A stretch of DNA of 35,358 nucleotides, from the IMG/VR virus record IMGVR_UViG_3300029812_000111, positions 1 through 35,358 of that record. The stretch is one strand, 5' to 3'. The translations under genes and the position numbers were made by a program. This DNA is from a virus. Shown in pieces: positions 13,323 to 21,368 of this stretch. The notes under the pieces were generated by a model. That model was given only the letters and a program-made list of their open reading frames with translations, did not search any database and was not told where the DNA came from. Every line of letters begins with the position of its first letter. Position 1 is the first letter of the stretch.

Positions 13323-13813
13323 GGAAAAGAATTTTTTATATTGAACATGGATTAACAAGACATCCTGTATATGGATTATGGAGAAGCATAAAACAAAGAT
13401 GTTATAATCCTAATGCCAGTAATTATAAATTTTATGGAGCTAGGGGAATTAAAATGTATCCTCCTTGGAAAGTGGATTTTGTCTTATTTTATGAATATAT
13501 TATTTCCTTGCCTAATTATGGAGAAAAAAATTTAACCTTAGATCGTATTAATAATAATGATAATTATGAACCAGGTAATTTAAGGTGGGTTACTCAACAT
13601 TATCAAATTTGTAATTCTAAGATTCGGAAAAGTAATACATCAGGATATAAAGGGGTTTCTTTTTATAAGGGTAAATATAGAGCCCAGATATGTATAAAAG
13701 GTATTTGTATTTATTTTGGACAATACAAAACTCCAAAAGAAGCAGTAAAAGTTAGAGATCAATATATAAAAGATCATAACTTAAAAGAATATCCATTACA
13801 AATACTATTATGA
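13319..13813 (+). CDS. HNH/AP2 endonuclease inserted among connector genes
   Basis: 164 aa. Residues 10-100 are the HNH domain of AP2-linked homing enzymes: HPVYGLWRSIKQRCYNPNAS, YGARGIKMYPPW, LTLDRINNNDNYEPGNLRWV. Residues 107-150 are an AP2-type DNA-binding fold with the pattern SGYKGVSFYKGKYRAQICIK followed by FGQYKTPKEAV. Such enzymes nick a homologous site in a related genome and promote their own spread. The gene starts by ATGA overlap with head closure, and its DNA is more AT-rich than the genes on both sides, both consistent with a recent insertion into the connector operon without disrupting it. Confidence 0.82.
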   Translation: MRKRIFYIEHGLTRHPVYGLWRSIKQRCYNPNASNYKFYGARGIKMYPPWKVDFVLFYEYIISLPNYGEKNLTLDRINNNDNYEPGNLRWVTQHYQICNSKIRKSNTSGYKGVSFYKGKYRAQICIKGICIYFGQYKTPKEAVKVRDQYIKDHNLKEYPLQILL

Positions 13814-13832
13814 TATTTAAAAAAGAAAATAG

Positions 13833-14303
13833 ATGATTACTTTAACTATCAAAGATGGACAGTTTAAAAAAGACTTAGAGAGATTTGCGAAGAAAAAAAA
13901 CAAAGAATTCAAACATGCTATCACTGATTCGACTACTCAGATGCACCGTTTGGCACAAAAAAAGGTGCGTCAGCATGCAAAAGGTGGAACTGGTAATTTA
14001 AGACGTATGATTGAAATGGAAACCAGTTCAGACGGATTCACAGGAACGGTAACAAGTCATGCTGCTTATTCAGAAGCATTTGAAAAAGGAACAAGGCCCC
14101 ATGGAATCAGGATTAAAAATAAAAAGATTTTGGCGGGTCCAAAAAGAAATGCTCCTTCGGGATGGGGAAATATAAGCGGAGATTATGCTATATATGGGAC
14201 AAAAGTACAACATCCCGGGACCAGGCCACATCCTTTTATGTTTCCGGCTTGGAAGTCAGCTTGTTTGTTTCTTGAAAAATTGATACGAAAGGCATTTGGA
14301 TAA
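13833..14303 (+). CDS. Tail completion / head-tail joining protein, HK97 gp10 family
   Basis: 156 aa. The gp10 pattern is clear: an N-terminal helix region (FKKDLERFAKKKNKEFKHAI), a GTGNLRRMIEMETSSDGFTG segment, YSEAFEKGTRPHGIRIKNKK and the C-terminal GTRPHPFMFPAWKSA. These proteins work at the interface of head completion and tail terminator. The start comes 19 bases after the HNH/AP2 gene. The stop TAA overlaps the next ATG by one base. Confidence 0.85.
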   Translation: MITLTIKDGQFKKDLERFAKKKNKEFKHAITDSTTQMHRLAQKKVRQHAKGGTGNLRRMIEMETSSDGFTGTVTSHAAYSEAFEKGTRPHGIRIKNKKILAGPKRNAPSGWGNISGDYAIYGTKVQHPGTRPHPFMFPAWKSACLFLEKLIRKAFG

Positions 14304-14731
14304 TGACAATAAAGGATCCATCAAAAGAACTGAAAAAAGCATATTGTGGGTTATTAAAAAACTCTATTGTTTATGAGGGGAAAATAATACCGGTTGGGAC
14401 GATAATTGATAAGGATGATCTCTATGTTTTGATTTACCGTGTAACGATCGCTGATTATAATAGCATTCCGGGCGATATTATTTATGAAGCCACAGTAATT
14501 ATTTTGATTGTGTCAATGCAGGATACCACCGAAGGCGACGAGGAAATTGTTGATTCAATTTCTGAACAGGTTGTTGAATTATTAAGTGATCCTGAAGCAT
14601 TTTTGATGAACGGATTTAAATGCCTTACATCAATGCCGACAACTATGAATCCGGACGACGAATTAACTGATGCTAATTATATTATCTTAAAAGAAATACA
14701 TAATAAAAATATTTTACAACAATTAACATAA
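14303..14731 (+). CDS. Tail terminator-like protein, DUF3168-type
   Basis: 142 aa. Size, position and pattern fit a tail terminator: an N-terminal helix with KELKKAYCGLLKN, a strand block (GTIIDKDDLYVLIYRVTIAD), VTVIILIVSMQD-like strand EATVIILIVSMQDTTEGDEE, and a helix EIVDSISEQVVELLSDPEAF. The terminator caps the growing tail tube and docks to the head. Assignment rests partly on gene order (after gp10-type, before tail tube). Confidence 0.7.
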   Translation: MTIKDPSKELKKAYCGLLKNSIVYEGKIIPVGTIIDKDDLYVLIYRVTIADYNSIPGDIIYEATVIILIVSMQDTTEGDEEIVDSISEQVVELLSDPEAFLMNGFKCLTSMPTTMNPDDELTDANYIILKEIHNKNILQQLT

Positions 14732-14738
14732 AAAAAAC

Positions 14739-15284
14739 ATGAAAAAACTTATTATTGGATTATTGATTGTGGGGGCAATAGTTGCCCTTGCATCGACAAA
14801 TGTCAAAAATGCAAGATTAGTTAGCAATTTGACAGTTTATGAGAACCTTATTACCCCTACGACCTCAACATTTATTGAACAAAGCGGACTTAATGAGGTT
14901 GTTAATTACCGGGATGGATTAACCCGGAGTGATGCTGATAATGTATATGCGGATACAGTTCTGCTAACCGGGGATATTGACTTAACTGCTCTTACAAATT
15001 CGCTGGGTGAAAGTCTGAGTTTGGAAAATGAAAGGATAGTTGCATTAAAATTAAAATTGGAAGATGATAAAGATGCAACGGTAATTATTTCAAATGCCGA
15101 TGCTGAATCGTATCCATTATTTGGTGCAACATATTCTTTAACATTAAAAGCTAATCAAAGTTTGCTTTACAAGGCAGATACGATATTGGCGGATGTTGCC
15201 ACTAATGCTGATAAAATAAAATATATAATCAGTAATGACAGCACCTTATTGTATATCATATTGATTAGTTCGGATATGAAATAA
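14739..15284 (+). CDS. Second signal-peptide protein, between tail terminator and tail tube
   Basis: 181 aa. The N-terminus MKKLIIGLLIVGAIVALAST is a clear Sec signal or membrane anchor, with cleavage likely after ALA or further on near KNA. The mature part has strand-rich segments RLVSNLTVYENLITPTTSTF and an internal YPLFGATYSLTLKANQSLLY. It shares with the 11688 product the size, the signal peptide, the position among virion genes and a Thr/Ser/Asp-rich beta composition, though I could not align them reliably. No catalytic motif. It may be an envelope-exposed protein or an unusual tail component. Confidence 0.65.
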   Translation: MKKLIIGLLIVGAIVALASTNVKNARLVSNLTVYENLITPTTSTFIEQSGLNEVVNYRDGLTRSDADNVYADTVLLTGDIDLTALTNSLGESLSLENERIVALKLKLEDDKDATVIISNADAESYPLFGATYSLTLKANQSLLYKADTILADVATNADKIKYIISNDSTLLYIILISSDMK

Positions 15285-15300
15285 ATTATTAATTAAAAAG

Positions 15301-15306
15301 AAAGGA
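15301..15306 (+). promoter_or_regulatory. Shine-Dalgarno AAAGGA before the tail tube gene
   Basis: AAAGGA, extended upstream to AAAAAGAAAGGA, ends eight bases before the ATG at 15315. It is one of only two good Shine-Dalgarno sequences I found in the window, the other preceding the secreted head-region gene at 11688. The tail tube protein is needed in high copy, so the strong site makes sense here. Confidence 0.55.
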
Positions 15307-15314
15307 AATAAATT

Positions 15315-15725
15315 ATGTCTTATAAACCAGGATACAAAATTGTCTTAAAATTCAACGAGAAAATAATTGTCGGATATCGGACAACAGATATGGATATGAC
15401 TGCCGATATGGCAGAAAGCACTACCGGAGCTTCGACGAATCAATGGAAAACGTACGTTCCTATGTACAAAGGGATGACTTTTTCTGTATCGGGTCTTTAT
15501 GATCCGGATGCAACTACTTATGAAAGGATTTCTGATGTAATAGGATTATTGAAGGTAGGTGAAGAATTTACTGCAAAATATGGCGGTGAAGAATCCGGTG
15601 ATGCTTACGAAGAAGCATATGCTTATATTTCGCATGTTTCTATTAGCGGGCCTTATGATGATCTTGCAAGTTATACAATAGATGTTCAGGTTACTGGCGA
15701 ACCGCAAACCGGAGAAGTTACATGA
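15315..15725 (+). CDS. Major tail (tube) protein
   Basis: 136 aa. The pattern is that of TP901-1/HK97-type tail tube proteins: an N-terminal strand KIVLKFNEKIIVGYRTTDMD, the segment AESTTGASTNQWKTYVPMYK, SVSGLYDPD, then a domain ending AYISHVSISGPYDDLASYTI and DVQVTGEP. It polymerises into the tube around the tape measure protein. Gene order (tail terminator, tube, gpG/gpGT, tape measure) and the strong ribosome-binding site support the assignment. Its stop overlaps the next start by four bases (ATGA). Confidence 0.85.
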   Translation: MSYKPGYKIVLKFNEKIIVGYRTTDMDMTADMAESTTGASTNQWKTYVPMYKGMTFSVSGLYDPDATTYERISDVIGLLKVGEEFTAKYGGEESGDAYEEAYAYISHVSISGPYDDLASYTIDVQVTGEPQTGEVT

Positions 15726-16108
15726 AATGGCGAACTGAAATAAAGCTGAATTTTAAACGAAATTCAATTTTAGGATTATTTAAGTCATTCAGAAAAGTTA
15801 ATATTGGGTTTTTGTTCACATGGAAGGCGTGGCTGATTGCTTATGATGTGTTTGATGTTGATCCGGATTCTTTTACGAAGCTGGATCAGGAGAAGCAGAT
15901 AATAGCGCTATGCTATGGGGCCGCTGTCTGGGATTGTATCCAGGCAGGCAAAAATGTTTTTTTCACTTATGAGGATATAAGAATTGGATTAGATAAAGCG
16001 ACAAAAGAAGAAAACAGAAAATTAGGCGAAACAATTAAAGAAGCACAGTTCCCGGATTGGCTAAAGAATGTTGCATCGGATAGCAAAAAAAAAACGAAGA
16101 CAAATTAA
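15722..16108 (+). CDS. Tail assembly chaperone gpG-like (upstream frame)
   Basis: 128 aa. Located between tail tube and tape measure as in lambda-like tails. The N-terminal part RTEIKLNFKRNSILGLFKSF and the middle with IALCYGAAVWDCIQAGKNVF are the conserved region of a phage chaperone family. The frame ends KKKTKTN just after a run of ten A residues (16085-16094). A -1 shift at that run fuses this product to the downstream frame (see next entries) to give a 228-aa gpGT-like protein. Both products are expected, with the short one in excess. Confidence 0.8.
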   Translation: MKWRTEIKLNFKRNSILGLFKSFRKVNIGFLFTWKAWLIAYDVFDVDPDSFTKLDQEKQIIALCYGAAVWDCIQAGKNVFFTYEDIRIGLDKATKEENRKLGETIKEAQFPDWLKNVASDSKKKTKTN

Positions 16109-16407
16109 CACTTGAAGATATTTTTGAAATGGCTTTGGTAGAATTGGGATTAACTGAAGATCAGTTTTTCTCAATGCCTCCATTCCGGACATATATTATG
16201 CAGCTTTCTAATCAAAGAAGATCAGAACGACTTTGGGAGAAAGTAAGATTTTTAGGTGCAACTCAGTATAATACCGCATTTGGGGCGAAAAGAACTATCC
16301 GTCCCCAACAACTCATTAAACTTTCACTCGATAAAGCTATTGAATATCCTGAATGGACAAAGGCGGAAGCTGACGATTTAATAAATAAATGGGGAGGTAA
16401 AAATTAA
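16084..16407 (+). CDS. Tail assembly chaperone T-extension (-1 frame of gpG-gpGT)
   Basis: Open from the slippery run to its stop, with no need for its own start; the internal ATG at 16129 is unlikely to be used alone. The shifted sequence reads NEDKLTLEDIFEMALVELGL followed by TEDQFFSMPPFRTYIMQLS, RRSERLWEKVRFLGATQYNT and a C-terminus ending KWGGKN. The EDIFEMALVELGLTEDQFFS pattern matches T-domains of lambda-like tail chaperones. The full fusion (from 15722) is 228 aa. It binds tail tube and tape measure proteins during tail assembly and is absent from the finished tail. Confidence 0.75.
   Translation, partial: QKKNEDKLTLEDIFEMALVELGLTEDQFFSMPPFRTYIMQLSNQRRSERLWEKVRFLGATQYNTAFGAKRTIRPQQLIKLSLDKAIEYPEWTKAEADDLINKWGGKN
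16085..16094 (+). other. Slippery A10 for programmed -1 frameshift
   Basis: The upstream frame reads this run as AAA AAA AAA A. The heptamer A-AAA-AAA lies in the correct register to let both tRNAs slip back one base, after which translation continues AAC GAA GAC AAA TTA and runs into the next frame without a stop. A TAG in the -1 frame immediately precedes the run (16081-16083), so the shift must occur inside it. I did not find a strong downstream hairpin. Transcriptional slippage on the A-run is an alternative mechanism. Confidence 0.7.
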
Positions 16408-17001
16408 ATGATACGAACTTGTCAGTGGTTAGGAACAGATGCTTTAATGTTGACGGAAAGACCGCCTGCAAATAAGATTTGGTATTTGAAACAAATTCTA
16501 TACCGATTAAAATGGAGATTCACTCATGATCAATTTGATAAACACTATATTGTGCATGAAAGATTGAGAAAAAATTTAGTCGATTTTGGGATAAATCCTG
16601 CGAAAATAAGCGTAAAAATTGATCCGCCTATTTATAAACGGAAATTCAGAAAACAGAAGCATGAAGGATTTAATATACTTTATTATCATCCGGATCCCGT
16701 TCATTGTAGTGGGGAAAAATATATTCGCTGGAAATACGGGATTGATTTTATTGAGGAAATTATAGAATATTTCGCAGATTTTAAAGAAATTAATTTTATC
16801 AAAATTGATGGGAATCAGGATTTGAGTAAAATATTTCCAATTACAGATTTCTATTTGAGACCATCCCGGCATGACGGATTGCCCAGGATTAATCTTGAAT
16901 GTGAAATAAATCAAATACCATATTATTATAGTGAAGATGGTAAATCAAACATAAATGATATTAAAAAATGCATAGAAAAATCGAAAGAAAAATGTTATTG
17001 A
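16408..17001 (+). CDS. Glycosyltransferase, GT-B (family 4-like)
   Basis: 197 aa, shorter than a typical two-domain GT4 enzyme (about 350). It has a degenerate N-terminal part with VHERLRKNLVDFGINPAKIS, then NILYYHPDP at the start of the nucleotide-sugar domain, and a strong C-terminal signature DFYLRPSRHDGLPRINLECE, which carries the PS-DG-P---LE motif that binds the sugar nucleotide. It begins directly at the stop of the tail chaperone T-frame. Likely transfers a sugar to a surface polymer, a phage structural protein or DNA. The missing N-terminal acceptor region may mean a specialised or partly degenerate enzyme. Its DNA is AT-richer than the tail genes. Confidence 0.75.
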   Translation: MIRTCQWLGTDALMLTERPPANKIWYLKQILYRLKWRFTHDQFDKHYIVHERLRKNLVDFGINPAKISVKIDPPIYKRKFRKQKHEGFNILYYHPDPVHCSGEKYIRWKYGIDFIEEIIEYFADFKEINFIKIDGNQDLSKIFPITDFYLRPSRHDGLPRINLECEINQIPYYYSEDGKSNINDIKKCIEKSKEKCY

Positions 17002-17543
17002 ATTATATAAATCCCGGGATTTGTACAAAAGAAGCTATAATGTATATTGATAAAAGAATATTCAGAAAAACATCTGAATTTATTAATAATCTTAAAGGGA
17101 AAATAGCTGATATTGGTTGTATAAATGCAAAAAGTTTATATATCTCTAAATCATTTAATGTTAATATTGATCAAATAGATTGTGATTTTAATTTTGATGT
17201 TTTACCTGTTAATAAATATGATATAATTTTTTGTTTAGAAGTTTTAGAACATTTGCAGAATCCATTATTCTTTATGAAAAATCTTAAATTGATGTTAAGA
17301 GAAAATGGAATAATTTATTTAAGCACACCTGGACGTCCACAAATATTATGGACAAAACATCATTTTTTTGAAATGAATGAAAAACATCTTACTAAATGGA
17401 TATTAGAACCTTTAGGATTGAAAATTATAAAAAGAAAAAAAATAATGCTTAGACGTCCCTTTTGGACTTATTCCACAGGGATCAGGCCATTATTAAGATT
17501 TTTTTTAAGTTATACTACTATTTATAAAATAAATCATGGCTAA
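16992..17543 (+). CDS. SAM-dependent methyltransferase, class I
   Basis: 183 aa from the chosen ATG; another ATG at 16968 would add eight residues and a larger overlap with the glycosyltransferase gene. Motif I is ADIGC (39-43), acidic DCDF at about 63-66 follows as the post-I position, then YDIIFCLEVLEHLQNP (76-91) and GIIYLSTPGRPQ (106-117), the standard Methyltransf_11/23-type core. The segment HHFFEMNEKHLTKWILEPLG resembles methyltransferases that act on sugars or lipids. It overlaps the glycosyltransferase upstream and the tape measure gene downstream by eight bases, so the pair behaves as a cassette in the tail operon. Confidence 0.8.
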   Translation: MLLNYINPGICTKEAIMYIDKRIFRKTSEFINNLKGKIADIGCINAKSLYISKSFNVNIDQIDCDFNFDVLPVNKYDIIFCLEVLEHLQNPLFFMKNLKLMLRENGIIYLSTPGRPQILWTKHHFFEMNEKHLTKWILEPLGLKIIKRKKIMLRRPFWTYSTGIRPLLRFFLSYTTIYKINHG

Positions 17544-19473
17544 AAAGGTAGGAAAAATGCAAGCTGAACTTTCTTTGAAAAAAGACAAGTTCGATAAAGG
17601 ACTTAAAGGAGCGAAATCTGCATCAGATAAATTTACTTCCGGCATTAAGAAATTAGGCGGGATCCTTGCGGGAGTTTTCGCTATTTCCAAAATTGTTCAA
17701 TGGGGTAAGGCATTAGTCGGGGCTTATAGGATTCAGAAAGAAGGCGAAGTTAAGCTCGCAACAGTTGTAAAACAACGCATGGGTTTAGGCAAAAAAGCTG
17801 TTAAAAGTCTCTTAGATCAGGCGTCCGCATATCAGAAAATTGGCGTTATCGGAGATGAAGTTCAGATTGCCGGTATGCAACAACTTGCAACTTTTCTGAA
17901 ACAAAAAAAGGGTCTTGAAAATCTTATGCCTGCAATGAATAATCTTTTGGCTCAGCAAAAAGGATTTAATGCACAAGCCGGCGATGCTGTAAATATTGCA
18001 AATATGATGGGTAGGGTTCTAAGTGGTCAAGTTAGTGCATTATCCAGAATCGGAATCACATTTACAGAAGCACAGGAAAAAGCAATTAGATATGGCGATG
18101 AACTTACAAAAACAAAAGCATTATCTGAAATAATTACCGATAATGTTGGTAATATGAATGAGGAGCTTGCTAAAACCGATCTCGGTAAAATTAAGGCATT
18201 TAGCAATCTCTGGGGTGATTTAAAAGAATGGCTTGGAGAGCATATTGTCCCCTCACTTGCAAAAGCAGCAACATTATTTTCAAAATTAATTACTCCTAAA
18301 GCGAGTAAGCAATTACAACGTGAAAGAGAAGATCTGAATTTACTTGTTGGCATTATAACAGATGAATTAACATTAAAAGAAGATAGGTTGGAATTAATAA
18401 AAAAGTTGGATAAAGAATATCCTGATTTTTTAGACAATCTTAATGCTGAAAAAGTAACAAATAAAGAACTGAAAGATAGATTAAAAGAGGTTAATGATGA
18501 ATATGATAGAAGAATATTAGTTGCAATCAGACAAGAATTAATTGCCAAAGATGCTGACAAATTAGTAAGATTATTTAATAGACAAACAAAATTAGGAACA
18601 GAATTGATAAGACTTGAGGGAATAGCAGCTGAGGAAACAGATAAAAAATCTAAAAAATTAGTAGAAGCACAGATAGAAGGAATAAAAAAAAGTATAACAA
18701 AATTACAGGATAAAAGAAAAGAATTACAAAAAAATTATGATGCTACTATAGCTCTTGCAGAAGCAGAACTTGGACTTGGTGGAGTTCCTGGAGTTGAAGC
18801 CGGGGCTGGAGCCGGAGTCGGGGCTGGAGATGGAAGTTTGACAGAAAGAATTGCACCTCCCGAAGCTATTGAAAGAGTAAATGCAGTTACAGAATCCATA
18901 AAAAATCTGAGATTTGAAACTGGAGAATTAAATACAATACTTGCTGATACGGCGGAAATACAAGCAAAAAATATAGAACTCAGTAATTCATTTGCAGAAG
19001 CATTGAGTAGCATTGAATTAGGAGCTCTTGCGGTTGCAGATGCAATGACATCTGCAGCAGTTGAAAGCGGAGCTTCATTGAAAGATTTGGCACGTGTGGC
19101 TGTTGAAGCTGCCAGAAAAGTTATTGCTGCGGAAATTGCAAAAGGAGTTGCCGGGTCAGTAGAAAAAGCATTAACTGGTGTGCCATTTCCCTTTAATCTT
19201 GCTGCCGCAGCAGTTGCCGGAGCTGTCGCAGCATCTTTATTTAATTCAATAGTTCCAAAATTTGGAGACGGAGGATTGGTTTATGGCAATACTTTGGCAA
19301 ACGTTGGAGAATATCCGGGAGTGAGAACAAATCCTGAAGTTATAGCACCTCTAGATAAATTACAATCAATAATGGGTAATAGACAAGGAAATCAGAAAGT
19401 TGAATTTATAATTGAAAAAGATCAATTAGTGGGAATTCTGGAATTATATAATAATCAGAGAAATAATTTTTGA
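17536..19473 (+). CDS. Tape measure protein
   Basis: 645 aa. The N-terminus AELSLKKDKFDKGLKGAKSA is the typical start of a tape measure protein that tethers to the tail tube chaperone. A conserved DEVQIAGMQQLATFLKQKKG and LSRIGITFTEAQEKAIRYGD region is followed by long charged helices (280-410) and a glycine/alanine-rich linker near residue 415-430. Hydrophobic helical stretches near 530-575 (FPFNLAAAAVAGAVAASLFN) may span the membrane during DNA entry. Its length suggests a tail of roughly 100 nm by the usual 1.5 angstrom per residue rule. The start overlaps the methyltransferase stop. Confidence 0.88.
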   Translation: MAKKVGKMQAELSLKKDKFDKGLKGAKSASDKFTSGIKKLGGILAGVFAISKIVQWGKALVGAYRIQKEGEVKLATVVKQRMGLGKKAVKSLLDQASAYQKIGVIGDEVQIAGMQQLATFLKQKKGLENLMPAMNNLLAQQKGFNAQAGDAVNIANMMGRVLSGQVSALSRIGITFTEAQEKAIRYGDELTKTKALSEIITDNVGNMNEELAKTDLGKIKAFSNLWGDLKEWLGEHIVPSLAKAATLFSKLITPKASKQLQREREDLNLLVGIITDELTLKEDRLELIKKLDKEYPDFLDNLNAEKVTNKELKDRLKEVNDEYDRRILVAIRQELIAKDADKLVRLFNRQTKLGTELIRLEGIAAEETDKKSKKLVEAQIEGIKKSITKLQDKRKELQKNYDATIALAEAELGLGGVPGVEAGAGAGVGAGDGSLTERIAPPEAIERVNAVTESIKNLRFETGELNTILADTAEIQAKNIELSNSFAEALSSIELGALAVADAMTSAAVESGASLKDLARVAVEAARKVIAAEIAKGVAGSVEKALTGVPFPFNLAAAAVAGAVAASLFNSIVPKFGDGGLVYGNTLANVGEYPGVRTNPEVIAPLDKLQSIMGNRQGNQKVEFIIEKDQLVGILELYNNQRNNF

Positions 19474-21368
19474 TGGCAACTTATGGCAACATATACAAAC
19501 TTACTGATTATGACCGTCTTAATTCTTTGATGGAAGTTTCAATACAGAAAAAAGATTATACCGGTTCAGTTTCAAAAGTGATTCTGGATGGAGTAAATCC
19601 GGTTGAGATTAAATATAATTTGAAAAAAAGAGTATATGGGACTGGTATTATTATTAATATATTAAATGATTTTGATGATAAGTTTTTGTTTGCAAAAATG
19701 ATAGCTGAACCTTATGAGACATATAAATTAAAAGTTGAAGTTGCAGGAAATATATGCTTTGAAGGATTTTTATTACCACAAACATTTAATCAGGATGTTA
19801 GATATAAATCTTACGTGGCATTGACTTTTGGTAACGGATTAAGAATGTTGGAAAATATAACACCTTCATTTCTTACAACCGGCACAGATGATTATATTAC
19901 AGAAATGAATATATTAATTAATATATTTTCGTATCTAAATCTGAATTATACAATTTATGTAAATTCAACTCTCTATGAAGATTCTATGTCAGCACCGGAA
20001 AAAGCGGACAATCCCTTAAAAGTAACTTATGATAATAGACTTGCGTTTCAGGAAAATGATGGGGATTGGGATGATGCTTTAACAATTCTTAACAAGATAT
20101 TAACAAGCATCAATGCTTATTGTTACATTCGTGGCGAAAGAATTATGATTGAAAGATTTGTCGACAAGGCTAATAATCCTAAAACTTTCTGGACTTATAA
20201 TCCTGTAACGGAAACACATAGCAGCACAGTGGAAGCCTTTACTGAAAAGACGTTGGATCATATTGTTCTGGAAGCAAAAAGTTTCAGGTATCAGATTGAT
20301 CAGCCGATCAAAAAATTAAAACTGAAATTAAATCTTTTGACATTCAGTAATATTTTATCTAATAATTTTGATCGGAATTTTATGAGTGATGATCTTGCTG
20401 TCGGTATGTTATTTTATTGGGTATATTCAACATGTATAAGAATTGATAGTACCAATTTTTCAAATGCCTTCATAACAAGAGGAATAGCTTTTGGCAAACA
20501 AGCAGAATGTTTTTGGGATGATTTTGGTAATAGCGATTTGATTTATCAAAGCATATTTACTAATAAAAATGATGATGTTATTTTTAATTTCCAATACAAG
20601 TTCTGGGGAACTGTTGTTGATGAATATGCTTTGGATTTTAAATATAGATTAACATTATTTAAGATAGGCGGGGCTTTGCATTATGTTAATGAAGATGGAA
20701 CAATTAGCCATACAATAGTTGATTTAACAGAAGCTATTGAAAATGATAGTGATAGTTATAAATTTGATTTTAACATCTCTAAAACATTCGATTTGACGGG
20801 CAATTTGAATGCACATGGATTAACCGGAGATGTATATATAGCGATTCGGGTATATCCTCCAAAAAAATATGTAATAGGAAGTGAGGTTAAAAATCCGGTC
20901 GGTGGAATATATGGAGATTTTTCGCTAAATCAGGATAATATAAGAATAAACAATCTTTTAGAAGCTGATTTAAATAATGAAGCATTTAAAACAATAGATG
21001 AAAAATTGGATTTATATGATGTCGGATATGTTAATTACCGAACACAAAAATTATTAGAAATAGCTGATGGATATAAATGTACTGCGAACTGGACTGATAA
21101 TATTCACGCCGGCAAATCCCTTCAACAACATTATATTCTTAACCGGGGAAATTTGTATAATTCAAGCTGCGCTATTCTAAATTTGACAATTATTGACAAG
21201 ACAATAAAAGTCAATATTGATGATATTTTTGTGTTTAACAATCTTGAAGATGACTTAGGAAATCCCATGAAATTCTATGTCGATGATCTGACTTATAATG
21301 TGAAACAACATAATTACAAAATAAAATTAAAACAATGGCTGGCTAATGTCGGCAAAATTATAGTATGA
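19473..21368 (+). CDS. Tail tip / distal tail and hub protein, 631 aa
   Basis: The ATG shares its first base with the tape measure stop (TGATG); an in-frame TTG just before it is not needed. The N-terminal domain, with GNIYKLTDYDRLNSLMEVSI and VEIKYNLKKRVYGTGIIINI, resembles distal tail proteins that ring the tail tip; the rest, including GDWDDALTILNKILTSINAY and CYIRGERIMIERF, recalls hub domains of Bacteroidetes siphophages. No enzymatic motif is seen. Position between tape measure and fibre is that of the tail-tip hub (lambda gpM/L/J or Dit/Tal role). The stop overlaps the fibre start by four bases. Confidence 0.75.
   Translation: MATYGNIYKLTDYDRLNSLMEVSIQKKDYTGSVSKVILDGVNPVEIKYNLKKRVYGTGIIINILNDFDDKFLFAKMIAEPYETYKLKVEVAGNICFEGFLLPQTFNQDVRYKSYVALTFGNGLRMLENITPSFLTTGTDDYITEMNILINIFSYLNLNYTIYVNSTLYEDSMSAPEKADNPLKVTYDNRLAFQENDGDWDDALTILNKILTSINAYCYIRGERIMIERFVDKANNPKTFWTYNPVTETHSSTVEAFTEKTLDHIVLEAKSFRYQIDQPIKKLKLKLNLLTFSNILSNNFDRNFMSDDLAVGMLFYWVYSTCIRIDSTNFSNAFITRGIAFGKQAECFWDDFGNSDLIYQSIFTNKNDDVIFNFQYKFWGTVVDEYALDFKYRLTLFKIGGALHYVNEDGTISHTIVDLTEAIENDSDSYKFDFNISKTFDLTGNLNAHGLTGDVYIAIRVYPPKKYVIGSEVKNPVGGIYGDFSLNQDNIRINNLLEADLNNEAFKTIDEKLDLYDVGYVNYRTQKLLEIADGYKCTANWTDNIHAGKSLQQHYILNRGNLYNSSCAILNLTIIDKTIKVNIDDIFVFNNLEDDLGNPMKFYVDDLTYNVKQHNYKIKLKQWLANVGKIIV

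Noticed and set aside
18027-18560. Minus-strand open frame opposite the tape measure gene
   Set aside because: Serine-rich translation of the opposite strand of a coding region, without motif or start context.
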